Assembly (NCBI RefSeq): GCF_008297975.1
Contig: NZ_VLNY01000004.1
Span: 248,001-312,000 of the forward strand
DNA: 64,000 nt
Source of the DNA: Antrihabitans cavernicola
Lineage (GTDB): Bacteria > Actinomycetota > Actinomycetes > Mycobacteriales > Mycobacteriaceae
Reading direction: 5' to 3'
The notes under the pieces are model-generated. The model searched no databases and was not told the origin of the DNA. It was given only the letters and a program-made list of their open reading frames with translations. Below are positions 45,069-53,467 of this stretch, piece by piece. Position numbers and translations under genes: made by a program. Every line of letters begins with the position of its first letter. Within the stretch, counting starts at the first letter, position 1.

Positions 45069-45851
45069 ATGACAACAGCGAGCCGCACCCAGATCGACGC
45101 CCTGCTCGTCGGCGGGCCCACCCTGCATTTCCGCTACGGCGGCCTGTCGGTGCTGACCGACCCGACGTTCGATGCTCCAGGGGACTACCCCTCCGGGCCG
45201 ATCACCCTGCACAAGCTGGTCGGGCCCGCGGTGACGCCGGATGCGCTCGGGCAGGTCGACGTCGTGTTGCTCTCGCACGATCAGCACGCGGACAATCTCG
45301 ACACCTCGGGTAGAGAATTGTTGGCGACCGTCCCGATCGTGTTGTCCACCAACGAGGCAGCCGATCGAATCGACGGTGTTCGGGGCCTCGACAATTGGCA
45401 GTCGGTAACTGTCGACCGACCTGATGGCGGGAGCGTCGCGATCACGGCTGTCCCAGCTCTGCACGGACCGGAGGGCGCCGAAGCGATCAGCGGCACCGTG
45501 ATCGGATTCGTGTTGGAGGCAGACGAGCTACCGACCGTCTATGTGTCGGGTGACAACGCGTCCGTCGGGGTCGTCGAGCAGATCGCCGAACGGTTCGATC
45601 CCATCGACCTGGCGATTCTGTTCACCGGTGCCGCGAACGTCGGTCGTTTCGGCGACAACGATCTGACGCTCAATGCGCGCACGGCAGTCGCGGCGGCGAA
45701 GGTGCTGCGGGATGCGGTGATCGTTCCCGTGCACGCCGAAGGCTGGGCACACTTTTCGGAAACCCTCGAGCGTTTGCGGCGGAGCTTCGAGTACGACGAC
45801 ATCGGCGATCGACTGCGGGTGTTGGCCCCCGGAATTGCCGCGTCGGTGTAG
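45069..45851 (+). CDS. MBL-fold metallo-hydrolase
   Basis: 260-residue UlaG-like beta-lactamase-fold protein. The metal motif is SHDQHADNLD, a variant in which the usual HxHxDH is spaced HxxHxDN; later metal residues are in ALHGPEG, VSGDNAS and VPVHAEGW. The variant suggests altered metal geometry but is conserved-looking. Substrate unknown. Divergent from the GlxA-type regulator, which probably controls it. Confidence 0.82.
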   Translation: MTTASRTQIDALLVGGPTLHFRYGGLSVLTDPTFDAPGDYPSGPITLHKLVGPAVTPDALGQVDVVLLSHDQHADNLDTSGRELLATVPIVLSTNEAADRIDGVRGLDNWQSVTVDRPDGGSVAITAVPALHGPEGAEAISGTVIGFVLEADELPTVYVSGDNASVGVVEQIAERFDPIDLAILFTGAANVGRFGDNDLTLNARTAVAAAKVLRDAVIVPVHAEGWAHFSETLERLRRSFEYDDIGDRLRVLAPGIAASV

Positions 45852-45904
45852 CACTGCACACTTGCCTACCAGGGGCGAGCGAGTGGTGCAGATCGGAGCG
45901 AACG

Positions 45905-46816
45905 ATGAAAGCGGTGCGGTTCAACCGATTCGGCGGACCGGAGGTCCTCGAGATCGTCGACCTACCCGATCCGCATCCGGGTCCAGGTGAGGTTCGGATT
46001 GCGGTGCGCGCGGCGGGCATCAACGCGAGCGACTGGAAGAAGCGTCAGGGTCTGATGGACCAGGAGTTGCCGCAGACGCTCGGTCACGAAGCGTCCGGAA
46101 TCGTCGACGAGATCGGCGCCGGTGTTGTGGACGTGGCGGTGGGTGATCGGGTCTTCGGCGCGTCCGGCGAGAGCGCTTCCCAGGCCGAGTTGGCGGTGCT
46201 CTCGTTCTACGCGCCCATACCGCCGTCGCTCGACTTCGTCGGTGCGGCGGGCTTGCCCGCTGCACTCGAAACAGCAACGCGCGCACTTGATCAGCTCGGA
46301 GTCGTCGGCGGCAGCGCCGTTCTGGTCAGCGGGGCCTCCGGAAGTGTAGGCAGCGCAGCCGTTCAGCTGGCGGTTGCTCGCGGCGCGCGGGTGATCGGCA
46401 CGGCCGGCCGATCCAACCAGGACTATCTTCGGTCGCTAGGTGCCGAGCCCATCGAATACGGCGACGGTCTGGTCGATCGGGTCCACGCGCTCGCACCCGA
46501 CGGCGTCGACAGCGCACTCGACGTCGCGGGCAGCGGTGTTCTGCCCGAGCTCATCGCACTTGCGGGCGGTACGGAACATGTCGTCACGATTGCCGACTTC
46601 GCCGGTGCGCAGGAGCACGGGGTGCGGTTCAGCCGCGGCGACGACGGGCGAGCGGTCCACGCACTGCGCGAAATCGGGGCGATGATCGAGTCGGGGCAGT
46701 TCTCGCTCCCGGTCGCCCAGACCGTTTCGCTCGGCGACGTTGCCGAGGCACACCGTGTCGGCGAGGCGGGCAGGGTTCACGGCAAGCTCGTGCTGGTGAT
46801 CGACTCAGGACACTAG
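45905..46816 (+). CDS. NADP-dependent quinone oxidoreductase-type MDR protein
   Basis: 303-residue zinc-free medium-chain reductase. N-terminal GroES-like part (GPEVLEIVDLPDPHPGPGEV, GINASDWKKRQG), GHEASGIVDEIG, then Rossmann motif VSGASGSVGSAAVQLAV and a Ser/Arg pair (GTAGRSNQ) that suits NADPH. No structural-zinc Cys cluster. Reduces quinones or enones in general; substrate unknown. It follows the metallo-hydrolase by 53 bp and overlaps the aldR stop by 4 bp. Confidence 0.88.
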   Translation: MKAVRFNRFGGPEVLEIVDLPDPHPGPGEVRIAVRAAGINASDWKKRQGLMDQELPQTLGHEASGIVDEIGAGVVDVAVGDRVFGASGESASQAELAVLSFYAPIPPSLDFVGAAGLPAALETATRALDQLGVVGGSAVLVSGASGSVGSAAVQLAVARGARVIGTAGRSNQDYLRSLGAEPIEYGDGLVDRVHALAPDGVDSALDVAGSGVLPELIALAGGTEHVVTIADFAGAQEHGVRFSRGDDGRAVHALREIGAMIESGQFSLPVAQTVSLGDVAEAHRVGEAGRVHGKLVLVIDSGH

Positions 46817-47322
46817 TCGGGACCACGCCGCAGGTGCTCGAAGATCAACGTAGTCTCCGTGCCCGCCACCTCTGGATCCGCGCCGAGGTGTTCGATCACG
46901 AAGTCACGCAACCGATGCGCGCTGGCGACGGCGACGTGCAACAGATAATCGTCGGCGCCTGCGATGAAATAGATGTCGAGCACCTCGTCGAGTCCGACCA
47001 TGCGTTCGGTGAAGGCTTCGTGTTTACGTGCATGCGCCTGCAGTCGCACGGAGATCATCGCTTCCAGATTTCGTCCCAGCGCGGCAGGGTCGATGGCGGC
47101 GTGAAAGCCCCGAATGATGCCGCGATCGATCAACGATCGCACGCGGCCGAGAGCTGTCGACGGTGCGATGCCCGCGAGGGAGGCCAGCGCGTTGTTGGGT
47201 GTGCGGGCATCGCGCTGCAGTTGCTCGATCAGAACGCGATCCACCGAGTCGAGGGCGAAGTCCCGAACATCGTTCGGCGCAGCGCCGCGGGTCGGCGGTG
47301 AATCCGCAGATTCCGTAACCAT
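46813..47322 (-). CDS. aldR: Lrp/AsnC-family regulator of alanine dehydrogenase
   Basis: 169-residue regulator. Winged helix: LDSVDRVLIEQLQRDARTPN then IAPSTALGRVRSLIDRGII; C-terminal RAM ligand domain: ISVRLQAHARK, GADDYLLHVAVAS. Divergent from ald with 98 bp between start codons, as for AldR (Rv2779c) in M. tuberculosis, which controls ald in response to amino acids. The symbol is assigned on this arrangement and the sequence class. Confidence 0.85.
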   Translation of the reverse strand: MVTESADSPPTRGAAPNDVRDFALDSVDRVLIEQLQRDARTPNNALASLAGIAPSTALGRVRSLIDRGIIRGFHAAIDPAALGRNLEAMISVRLQAHARKHEAFTERMVGLDEVLDIYFIAGADDYLLHVAVASAHRLRDFVIEHLGADPEVAGTETTLIFEHLRRGPD

Positions 47323-47336
47323 GATCCGAGCTTAGA

Positions 47337-47347
47337 GAATGTTATTC
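47337..47347. promoter_or_regulatory. Palindrome near aldR start
   Basis: GAAT-GTT-ATTC, 15 bp upstream of the aldR start codon; an AldR self-binding candidate. Confidence 0.45.
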
Positions 47348-47371
47348 AGCCTTGTAGCCACATCGCAAAAT

Positions 47372-47405
47372 ATTGTTCACACTTGATCTACATCACACGA
47401 ACAAT
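47372..47405. promoter_or_regulatory. Spaced inverted repeat before ald
   Basis: ATTGTTC (47372-47378) and GAACAAT (47399-47405) are exact inverted copies 20 bp apart, just upstream of the ald ribosome site. Centre-to-centre spacing of about 27 bp suits two-dimer binding by an Lrp-type protein. Confidence 0.5.
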
Positions 47406-47420
47406 GTCGAGGAGTTGGCG

Positions 47421-48533
47421 ATGAAGGTCGGAGTACCCCGCGAGATCAAGGATCAGGAATTTCGGGTCGCGTTGACCCCGGCAGGGGCACACGAACTCAC
47501 CGCGCACGGTCATGACGTGCTGGTGGAGACGTCGGCAGGTGCGGGTTCCGGATTCGAGGACGCCGATTACACGGCCGTCGGCGCCCGCATCGTCGATACG
47601 GCCGACGAGGTATGGGATCAGGCGGAGCTGCTGCTCAAGGTCAAAGAGCCCATCGCGCAGGAGTATTCGCGGATGCGACGCGATCAAGTGCTCTTCACCT
47701 ACCTGCACTTGGCTGCCTCGAAGGAGTGCACCGACGCCATACTTGACTCCGGAACGACCGCGATCGCGTACGAGATGGTCGAGGGCAAGAACGGTTCGCT
47801 ACCGCTGCTGGCGCCGATGAGCGAAGTGGCGGGAAAGCTCGCAACCCAGTGTGGCGCATATCATTTGATGCGCGCAGGTGGCGGTGCAGGTGTGTTGATG
47901 GGCGGCGTTCCCGGTGTCCGTCCGGCCAACGTGGTCGTGATCGGCGCGGGTGTGGCCGGCACCAACGCTGCAACCGTTGCCGTCGGAATGGGCGCACAGG
48001 TCACGATTCTCGACCTGAACATCGCCCGGCTTCGCGAGGTCGACGAGATGTTCGGTGGTCGGGTCACCACCGTGACGTCCAACAAGTTCGAGCTGGAGCG
48101 GGCCGTCCTCGACGCCGATCTGGTGATCGGATCGGTGCTCGTTCCCGGCGCGCGGGCGCCCAAGTTGGTGTCCAATTCGCTTGTCGCACGGATGAAGCCG
48201 GGCTCGGTGCTGGTGGACATTGCGATCGATCAGGGTGGTTGCTTCGAGGCGTCGCACGCCACGACCCATTCGGATCCGACCTACCGTGTCGCGGACTCGG
48301 TGTTCTACTGCGTGGCGAACATGCCCGGCGCGGTGCCGAACACGTCCACCTACGCGCTCACCAACGCGACGCTGCCGTACGTGCTGAAGCTGGCCGATCA
48401 AGGTTGGCGCAAGGCCACCGCGGCGGATCCCGGCTTTGCCAACGGGCTCTCCGCACACGACGGCCAGTTGTTCTCGGCAGCGGTCGCCGAGGCACACGGA
48501 TATCCGATGGCCGGGCACCTGCGCGCCTCGTAG
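47421..48533 (+). CDS. ald: Alanine dehydrogenase
   Basis: 370-residue NAD-dependent enzyme interconverting alanine and pyruvate plus ammonia. Start MKVGVPREIKDQEFRVAL, catalytic Lys in LLLKVKEP, His in YLHLAASKE, NAD motif VVIGAGVAGTNAA and VDIAIDQGGCFE are all present. The ATG at 47421 follows GAGGAG; an upstream TTG lies inside the operator repeat. In mycobacteria the enzyme is induced on hypoxia and by alanine, under AldR control. Confidence 0.97.
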   Translation: MKVGVPREIKDQEFRVALTPAGAHELTAHGHDVLVETSAGAGSGFEDADYTAVGARIVDTADEVWDQAELLLKVKEPIAQEYSRMRRDQVLFTYLHLAASKECTDAILDSGTTAIAYEMVEGKNGSLPLLAPMSEVAGKLATQCGAYHLMRAGGGAGVLMGGVPGVRPANVVVIGAGVAGTNAATVAVGMGAQVTILDLNIARLREVDEMFGGRVTTVTSNKFELERAVLDADLVIGSVLVPGARAPKLVSNSLVARMKPGSVLVDIAIDQGGCFEASHATTHSDPTYRVADSVFYCVANMPGAVPNTSTYALTNATLPYVLKLADQGWRKATAADPGFANGLSAHDGQLFSAAVAEAHGYPMAGHLRAS

Positions 48534-48546
48534 TGCTCCGTCGCGC

Positions 48547-49455
48547 TCAGTCGAACCAGCGTGAGCTGGACTCGTCGGGAACGGCCACGTTTCGCAATTT
48601 GTCAGGATTGCGGATCACGTCGATGGACGTGATGTGGTCGTTCTCGACGACGAACGAATAGACGCTCAGGTCCTTGCCGTCGAAGATGATCAACCCCGGT
48701 TCGCCGTTCACCGATACCAAACCGCCACGCACCTGATCGCCATGCGATCGCAAGGTGGTCAACGCGACTCGGAGGAGGAACGACGACACGCTGTCCGCGC
48801 CGTGTAGTGGCCTCGCGACCGCTGTCACCTTGCCGCCGCCATCTGCGGTGAAGGTGACGTCGTCGCCGAGGACCTTCAGCAACGCTTCCAGGTCGCCCGC
48901 ACGCCATGCGACCGCGAACGCGCTGACTGCGCGTTGGTGCTCGGTGGTCGACGCCGGAAACCTGGGCGACCCGTCTTGCACGTGCTTCCGGGCGCGGGTG
49001 GCGAGTTGACGAACCGCTGCAGGCGTGCGGCCGACGACATCGGCGACCTCGCCGCTGGACAATCCGAACACGTCCTGCAGGACGAACGCTGTGCGCTCCG
49101 CGGGGGACAGGGTCTCGAGGACCACCAGCAGCGCCATCGTGACGCGTTCGTCCTGGCTGATTCGGTCGGCCGGATCGTCCCATTGGGTGACTTCCGGTTC
49201 GGGCAGCCAACTTCCGACGTACGTCTCGCGTCGTGAGCGGGCCGATCCGAGCGAGTCCAGCGCCAGCCGACCCACCACCGTAGTCAGCCAACCGCGCAGG
49301 TTGTCGATCTCGGTCGCATCGACCCGTTGCAGGCGCAGCCACGCGTCCTGAACCACGTCGTCGGCCTCGGCGAGGCTACCGAGCGTGCTGTAGGCGACTC
49401 GGCGCAGATACGGGCGAAGTTCTTCGAAGCGGTCGGCCAGTTCGGTGTCGCTCAT
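48547..49455 (-). CDS. ECF41-family sigma factor with SnoaL-like C-terminal domain
   Basis: 302-residue ECF sigma factor. Sigma-2 (about residues 10-80, AYSTLGSLAEADDVVQDAWL) and sigma-4 (about 110-165, LSPAERTAFVLQDVFGLSSGE) are followed by a SnoaL-like domain. It carries the three ECF41 signatures: WLPEP in the linker, DGGGK in the C-terminal domain and NPDKL near the end. ECF41 proteins lack a separate anti-sigma; the C-terminal domain sets activity. ATG at 49455 lies in the stop of the upstream SDR (ATGA), so the two are coupled and probably autoregulated from the promoter at 50269-50295. Confidence 0.94.
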   Translation of the reverse strand: MSDTELADRFEELRPYLRRVAYSTLGSLAEADDVVQDAWLRLQRVDATEIDNLRGWLTTVVGRLALDSLGSARSRRETYVGSWLPEPEVTQWDDPADRISQDERVTMALLVVLETLSPAERTAFVLQDVFGLSSGEVADVVGRTPAAVRQLATRARKHVQDGSPRFPASTTEHQRAVSAFAVAWRAGDLEALLKVLGDDVTFTADGGGKVTAVARPLHGADSVSSFLLRVALTTLRSHGDQVRGGLVSVNGEPGLIIFDGKDLSVYSFVVENDHITSIDVIRNPDKLRNVAVPDESSSRWFD

Positions 49456-50234
49456 CGTGTTGCCGCGTCGAGTGTGGCGTCGGCAAGCCATTGCTCGTAG
49501 GTCGAGCCGACCCGTCGTCCGGTGTCGTCCAGGCACGCGGCACCCTCGCGCATTGCGCGTCCCGCCTTGCCGGGCAGGGGAATGTGCACAGCCAGCATGT
49601 GACCATCATGGTGTGCTCGCCGGATCTCGGCCAGCTCGGTCAGGCTGTACACGGTCGGACCACCGATGTCGGGCACCCGATTCGACGGACCGGTGTCGAC
49701 CGCATCGGCCAGTCGTGCTGCCACCTCGCCGACGTCGATGGGCTGGAACTGTGCACGCGAGTGCGGCGAGATCCGGTATTTGGCGGCCGCCGCGAGCGGT
49801 GCATCGACGAAACTGTGAAACTGTGTGGCGCGCAGCAAGGTCCACGGCACCGGTCCCGCGGCAAGAACCTTCTCCTGCTCGACCTTCGCCCGGTAGTAGC
49901 CGATCGGAATGCGGTCGCAGCCGACGATCGAGATCTCCACATGGTGACCGACGCCCGCCCGGACCTCGGCGTCCAGGACGCGGCGCAGTCCGTCGACGAG
50001 TACCGCCGTCGCCTGCTTCTGTGAATTCACCGCATCTACGACCGTATCGATGTTGTCGAACGCGGCATCGAGGCCGACGCCCGTACTGAGATCTGCCGTG
50101 CGGTGGGTGAGGTTCGCGCGCATCAGGTCAGGTGCACTACGGCTGACGACGCGCACCTGATGGCCCCGATTCAGCAGTTCGCTCACCACATGCGCGCCGA
50201 GTCCACCCGTTCCACCGATCACTGCAACATGCAT
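49452..50234 (-). CDS. NmrA-like/atypical SDR, ECF41 partner
   Basis: 260-residue NAD(P)-binding protein of the NmrA/epimerase group. Cofactor motif VIGGTGGLGAHVV at the very N-terminus, IDTVVDAVNS and the substrate-side VPWTLLRATQFHSF. No standard YxxxK is seen (YYRAK occupies that region, residues near 128). ECF41 sigma genes are typically next to carboxymuconolactone decarboxylase, oxidoreductase or epimerase genes, and this fits. Start ATG has GAGGAGG upstream and a good ECF41 promoter. Confidence 0.88.
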   Translation of the reverse strand: MHVAVIGGTGGLGAHVVSELLNRGHQVRVVSRSAPDLMRANLTHRTADLSTGVGLDAAFDNIDTVVDAVNSQKQATAVLVDGLRRVLDAEVRAGVGHHVEISIVGCDRIPIGYYRAKVEQEKVLAAGPVPWTLLRATQFHSFVDAPLAAAAKYRISPHSRAQFQPIDVGEVAARLADAVDTGPSNRVPDIGGPTVYSLTELAEIRRAHHDGHMLAVHIPLPGKAGRAMREGAACLDDTGRRVGSTYEQWLADATLDAATR

Positions 50235-50268
50235 GTCGTCCTCCTCGATTTGCCCTGGTTATCAAGAC

Positions 50269-50295
50269 GACGACGCAGCTCACCGGGTTGTGACA
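50269..50295 (-). promoter_or_regulatory. ECF41-type promoter for the SDR-sigma operon
   Basis: Minus strand: -35 TGTCACA (50289-50295), 16-bp spacer, -10 CGTC (50269-50272). This is exactly the ECF41 promoter pattern described for other actinobacteria. The -10 is about 35 bp from the ATG at 50234. Confidence 0.85.
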
Positions 50296-50308
50296 TCGAC
50301 CCGATCGG

Positions 50309-51490
50309 TCAGACGAGTTCGATGTCGAGGCGGTCGTAGAGCGGGACCATGACATTGCGTCGATAGCGGCGCTTGGTGACTTTCCACGGTCGGCCGGGTG
50401 CGATCAGCGCCTCCAACACACCGGTGAGTTCGAAATTCGTGAGCTGCGCACCCATACAGAAATGCTTTCCGCCGCCGAACCACAGTTGGCGCGCATCGGC
50501 GACGTAGCCGAGGTCGAGGTCGAAACCGCCTGCCTCGTTGTTGATGGTCCAGGTCATGATCTTGACGCGATCGCCCGCCTCGAGATGCTGCCCGCCGATG
50601 GTCACGTCCTCGACGACGCCCCGACCCACGATCGGCATCGAACTGGTCACCCGCAGGCTCTCGCGAACCACATCGGGGATCAGGCTCGGGTCCGCCAACA
50701 GTGCATGCTGACTACCGGTGTCGTGAAGCAACGCCACCATCCGGGCCAACGTGCTTGCCAGCGTTGCTGTTCCGGCCACCACCAACAGTGTCGTGACGCC
50801 GATCGTCTGGTCCAGGCTCAGCCCCACCTCACGGCATCGGCCGATGGTCGTCGCCGGATCCGCCGAATCGAACGCCGCGGGCACTCCGACGGAAATTCTG
50901 TTCGAGAGGGCGTGCCCCTTGCGCGCCATGCGTTTGCTCACCGTGGTGGTCTTCCAACTGCCCTTGCCCAGATTGGCCAATTGTTCGACGGTGTCGAACA
51001 ATTCCAGATACGGCGTGTCGGGGTCCGTGGCTCCGCGCGACGGGCCCATGCCGACCAGGTCGACCATGATCCGACCCGTGTAGGCGCGAGCGAAATCGCC
51101 GATGTCCACCGTCTTGCCCGCGCTGAGGTCGGCGGTCAACCGGTGCAGCATCGGGCCGACCGCACGGTCGACTAGGGCGCGAGAGCGCTCAGGGGTGAAC
51201 AGATCGTGCGTCTGCGCCCTGAACTCGACGTGCGCCTTTCCCTCGAACAGGTTGTATACCCAGTCGCCGAGCATCTGGGCCCACCAATGGCCGGAGGCGC
51301 CGTCGTCGACGATGCTGAAATGCGTTGTGTCGTTGTGAATCTGACGGGCCAACAGAGGGTCGGCCACCAGCCAGCCGAGCAGGGGCACCTTTCGAATCGG
51401 CTTGACCAACGACCCAGCGCTCAACAGCACGGGTAGCCCAGGCTGCGCGAAACCGTGCAGCGCGTACTCGTGCCGAGCCGCGGAGTTCAC
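50309..51490 (-). CDS. Cytochrome P450 with atypical I-helix
   Basis: 393-residue P450. Heme-binding segment FGGGKHFCMGAQLTNFEL, ExxR in VRESLRV. The I-helix reads VVAGTATLAS; the acid of the usual A/G-G-x-D/E-T is Ala, so oxygen activation may differ or the enzyme may not be a normal monooxygenase. The GTG at 51490 overlaps the asparagine-synthetase-like stop (GTGA). Last gene of the MMPL-KAS III-amidotransferase operon, so it probably oxidises that pathway product. Redox partners are not encoded nearby. Confidence 0.9.
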   Translation of the reverse strand: MNSAARHEYALHGFAQPGLPVLLSAGSLVKPIRKVPLLGWLVADPLLARQIHNDTTHFSIVDDGASGHWWAQMLGDWVYNLFEGKAHVEFRAQTHDLFTPERSRALVDRAVGPMLHRLTADLSAGKTVDIGDFARAYTGRIMVDLVGMGPSRGATDPDTPYLELFDTVEQLANLGKGSWKTTTVSKRMARKGHALSNRISVGVPAAFDSADPATTIGRCREVGLSLDQTIGVTTLLVVAGTATLASTLARMVALLHDTGSQHALLADPSLIPDVVRESLRVTSSMPIVGRGVVEDVTIGGQHLEAGDRVKIMTWTINNEAGGFDLDLGYVADARQLWFGGGKHFCMGAQLTNFELTGVLEALIAPGRPWKVTKRRYRRNVMVPLYDRLDIELV

Positions 51491-53466
51491 GCGCTGACTC
51501 CGGTGGGAGACGGCTGGCGATGATACGAGCAGCAGGCGTTGCCGAGGCGCTCCGATGTGTCGTTCGCGGTTCCCGTTTTCAGAGATCGGAACTGGTCGAG
51601 CACCATGTGCGTCGACATGACGGCGAGTGACACCCACTCCGAGGCGGTGCCCTCCCACGTGCCGGTCCGATCCACCGCTGTGCGCCAGATCTTTTCGGTC
51701 AGCGCCGGATCGAAGATTCCGTATCGCTCCACCGAGGCCCGTGACAGGTGATCGTGTGCGATGTCGCTGCCTGGCCCACTGAGATACCACGCGCCGACCG
51801 GAGTCATGAACGGCTTCTTCCGGCGCCGCGTGATCGGCTTCGGCAGTATGTCCGCAGTAGCGCGCTTCAACACGTACTTCTCCGTGCCCCTATGGAGCAG
51901 CATTCCGGGTGCCAGCTCGGCGCAGACATCGATCACGTCGCGGTCGAGGTACGGCACCCGCACCTCGATGCCGTGCGCCATGCCGAGCCGATCCGAAATC
52001 GGAAGCACCCAGCTGGGCAGTCGTGTGAAGAATTCGAAATGCAGTTGCCTCCGCAGCTTGTCGTGCGGCGGCGGCGCGGGAAGTTGCGACGGTGCCGGCA
52101 GGCCCTCTCGCAGAATCGGTTTCGCCGCATCGCCCAACGCGCTCCACAGGTAGATCCAGGGCGGCACCTCGCCGTACTGCTGCCCGTACTGCCCCAGCCT
52201 GCTTGCGACACTGACGATATGGCTGTCGAGGCCCGAGGGAGCTCCCAGTATCTTGGTTGCACTCTGCCACACCGCCGGCTGCAGGCGACCGAGTCTCAGT
52301 GTCTCCAGCTGCGAACTCAGCTTCATCAGTCGGTAGAAGTCGTAGCCGGCGAGAAGTTCGTCCGAACCGTCACCGGACATCGCCACTTTCAGACCGAGGT
52401 CGCGGGCAACCCGGGTGAGATCGAGGAACGGCGTGGCGACTGCGCCGTACCAGAACGGCGACTCGAAGTGCCACAGGCTCAACGGAAGTAGTTCACACGC
52501 CCTGGCGCCGGTCATCTCCGCTTCGACGTTCGATACGCCGAGCGACCGAGCGACCAGCCGGGACATATCCGTCTCGTCGAGGTCCTCACCGGTCAGCTTG
52601 ACGCTGGCCGTCGTCAGCGGCGCATTGCACCGCGCAGCGGCAACCGCGGCGATCGCCGAACTGTCCAGGCCGCCGCTGAGCGCGACGCCGGCCTGCACCT
52701 CGTCGGGAAGCCGTTTGCGAACCGCTTCGGTGAACGTGTGGTCGAACAGTTCGATTGCTGCCCGACCGGAGAGCAACGGCTTGTCCGGATCGGGACGAAG
52801 AAACGGTGTGAAATAACGACGTTGGTTCAGCCCGTCTCTGTCGAAGGTGACGATCGTCCCCGGTTGCAGCTCGGTGACACCGCTCCAGAACGTGCCCGGT
52901 GCGATCGGGTGGCCGTAGAAGAAGCAATCGCTGAGGCCCTGCGGGTCCATCGCAACGTCGCAGAGTCCGGAGGCGAAGATCGCCTTGATCTCCGATGCGA
53001 ACACCACTCGTGCGCCGTCTCGGTGATAGAACAGCGGCTTCACACCGACGCGGTCACGGGTCAGGACAAGTCGCTCGGACTGCGTGTCCCACAGCGCGAT
53101 CGCGAAGTCTCCGTCGAGCTTCTCGACGAAGTCGGTGCCGTATTCCTCGTAGAGGTGGGGAATGACCTCCACGTCGGAGTGGCTAAGAAAGGTGTGGCCG
53201 CGCTGGGCAAGTGCGCGGCGCAGCTGTTTGTGGTTGTAGATCTCGCCGTTGAAAACGACGTGGACGGTGTCGTCTTCGTTGGCAGTCGGTTGTGTTCCGT
53301 GTGCGACGTCCACGATTGCCAGCCGTTGCGACCCGAAGGCGACGTGACGGTCGTGCCACGTTCCCGCACCGTCGGGGCCACGATGGCGCTGGGCCGAGCT
53401 CATTACGCTGACCCGCGTCGGATCGACGGCAGACCGGAAGTCGACTATCCCCGTGATCCCGCACAT
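51487..53466 (-). CDS. Asparagine synthetase-like glutamine-dependent amidotransferase
   Basis: 659-residue AsnB-family enzyme. After Met removal, Cys2 (MCGITGIVDF) is the glutaminase nucleophile; HRGPDGAGTW and FNGEIYNH complete that domain. The synthetase domain has the ATP PP-motif SGGLDSSAIAA and SGDGSDELLAGYD. Biochemically it could make asparagine, but its place between KAS III-like and P450 genes fits the cluster amidotransferases that form amides on specialised metabolites. Start lies 2 bp after the KAS III-like partner stop; the 3' end overlaps the P450. Confidence 0.92.
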   Translation of the reverse strand: MCGITGIVDFRSAVDPTRVSVMSSAQRHRGPDGAGTWHDRHVAFGSQRLAIVDVAHGTQPTANEDDTVHVVFNGEIYNHKQLRRALAQRGHTFLSHSDVEVIPHLYEEYGTDFVEKLDGDFAIALWDTQSERLVLTRDRVGVKPLFYHRDGARVVFASEIKAIFASGLCDVAMDPQGLSDCFFYGHPIAPGTFWSGVTELQPGTIVTFDRDGLNQRRYFTPFLRPDPDKPLLSGRAAIELFDHTFTEAVRKRLPDEVQAGVALSGGLDSSAIAAVAAARCNAPLTTASVKLTGEDLDETDMSRLVARSLGVSNVEAEMTGARACELLPLSLWHFESPFWYGAVATPFLDLTRVARDLGLKVAMSGDGSDELLAGYDFYRLMKLSSQLETLRLGRLQPAVWQSATKILGAPSGLDSHIVSVASRLGQYGQQYGEVPPWIYLWSALGDAAKPILREGLPAPSQLPAPPPHDKLRRQLHFEFFTRLPSWVLPISDRLGMAHGIEVRVPYLDRDVIDVCAELAPGMLLHRGTEKYVLKRATADILPKPITRRRKKPFMTPVGAWYLSGPGSDIAHDHLSRASVERYGIFDPALTEKIWRTAVDRTGTWEGTASEWVSLAVMSTHMVLDQFRSLKTGTANDTSERLGNACCSYHRQPSPTGVSA

Positions 53467-53467
53467 G

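Noticed and set aside
51487-53466. Lasso-peptide or beta-lactam synthetase for the AsnB-like gene
   Set aside because: It keeps the full glutaminase domain with Cys2, and no precursor peptide, B1/B2 protease or clavulanate-type neighbours are present.
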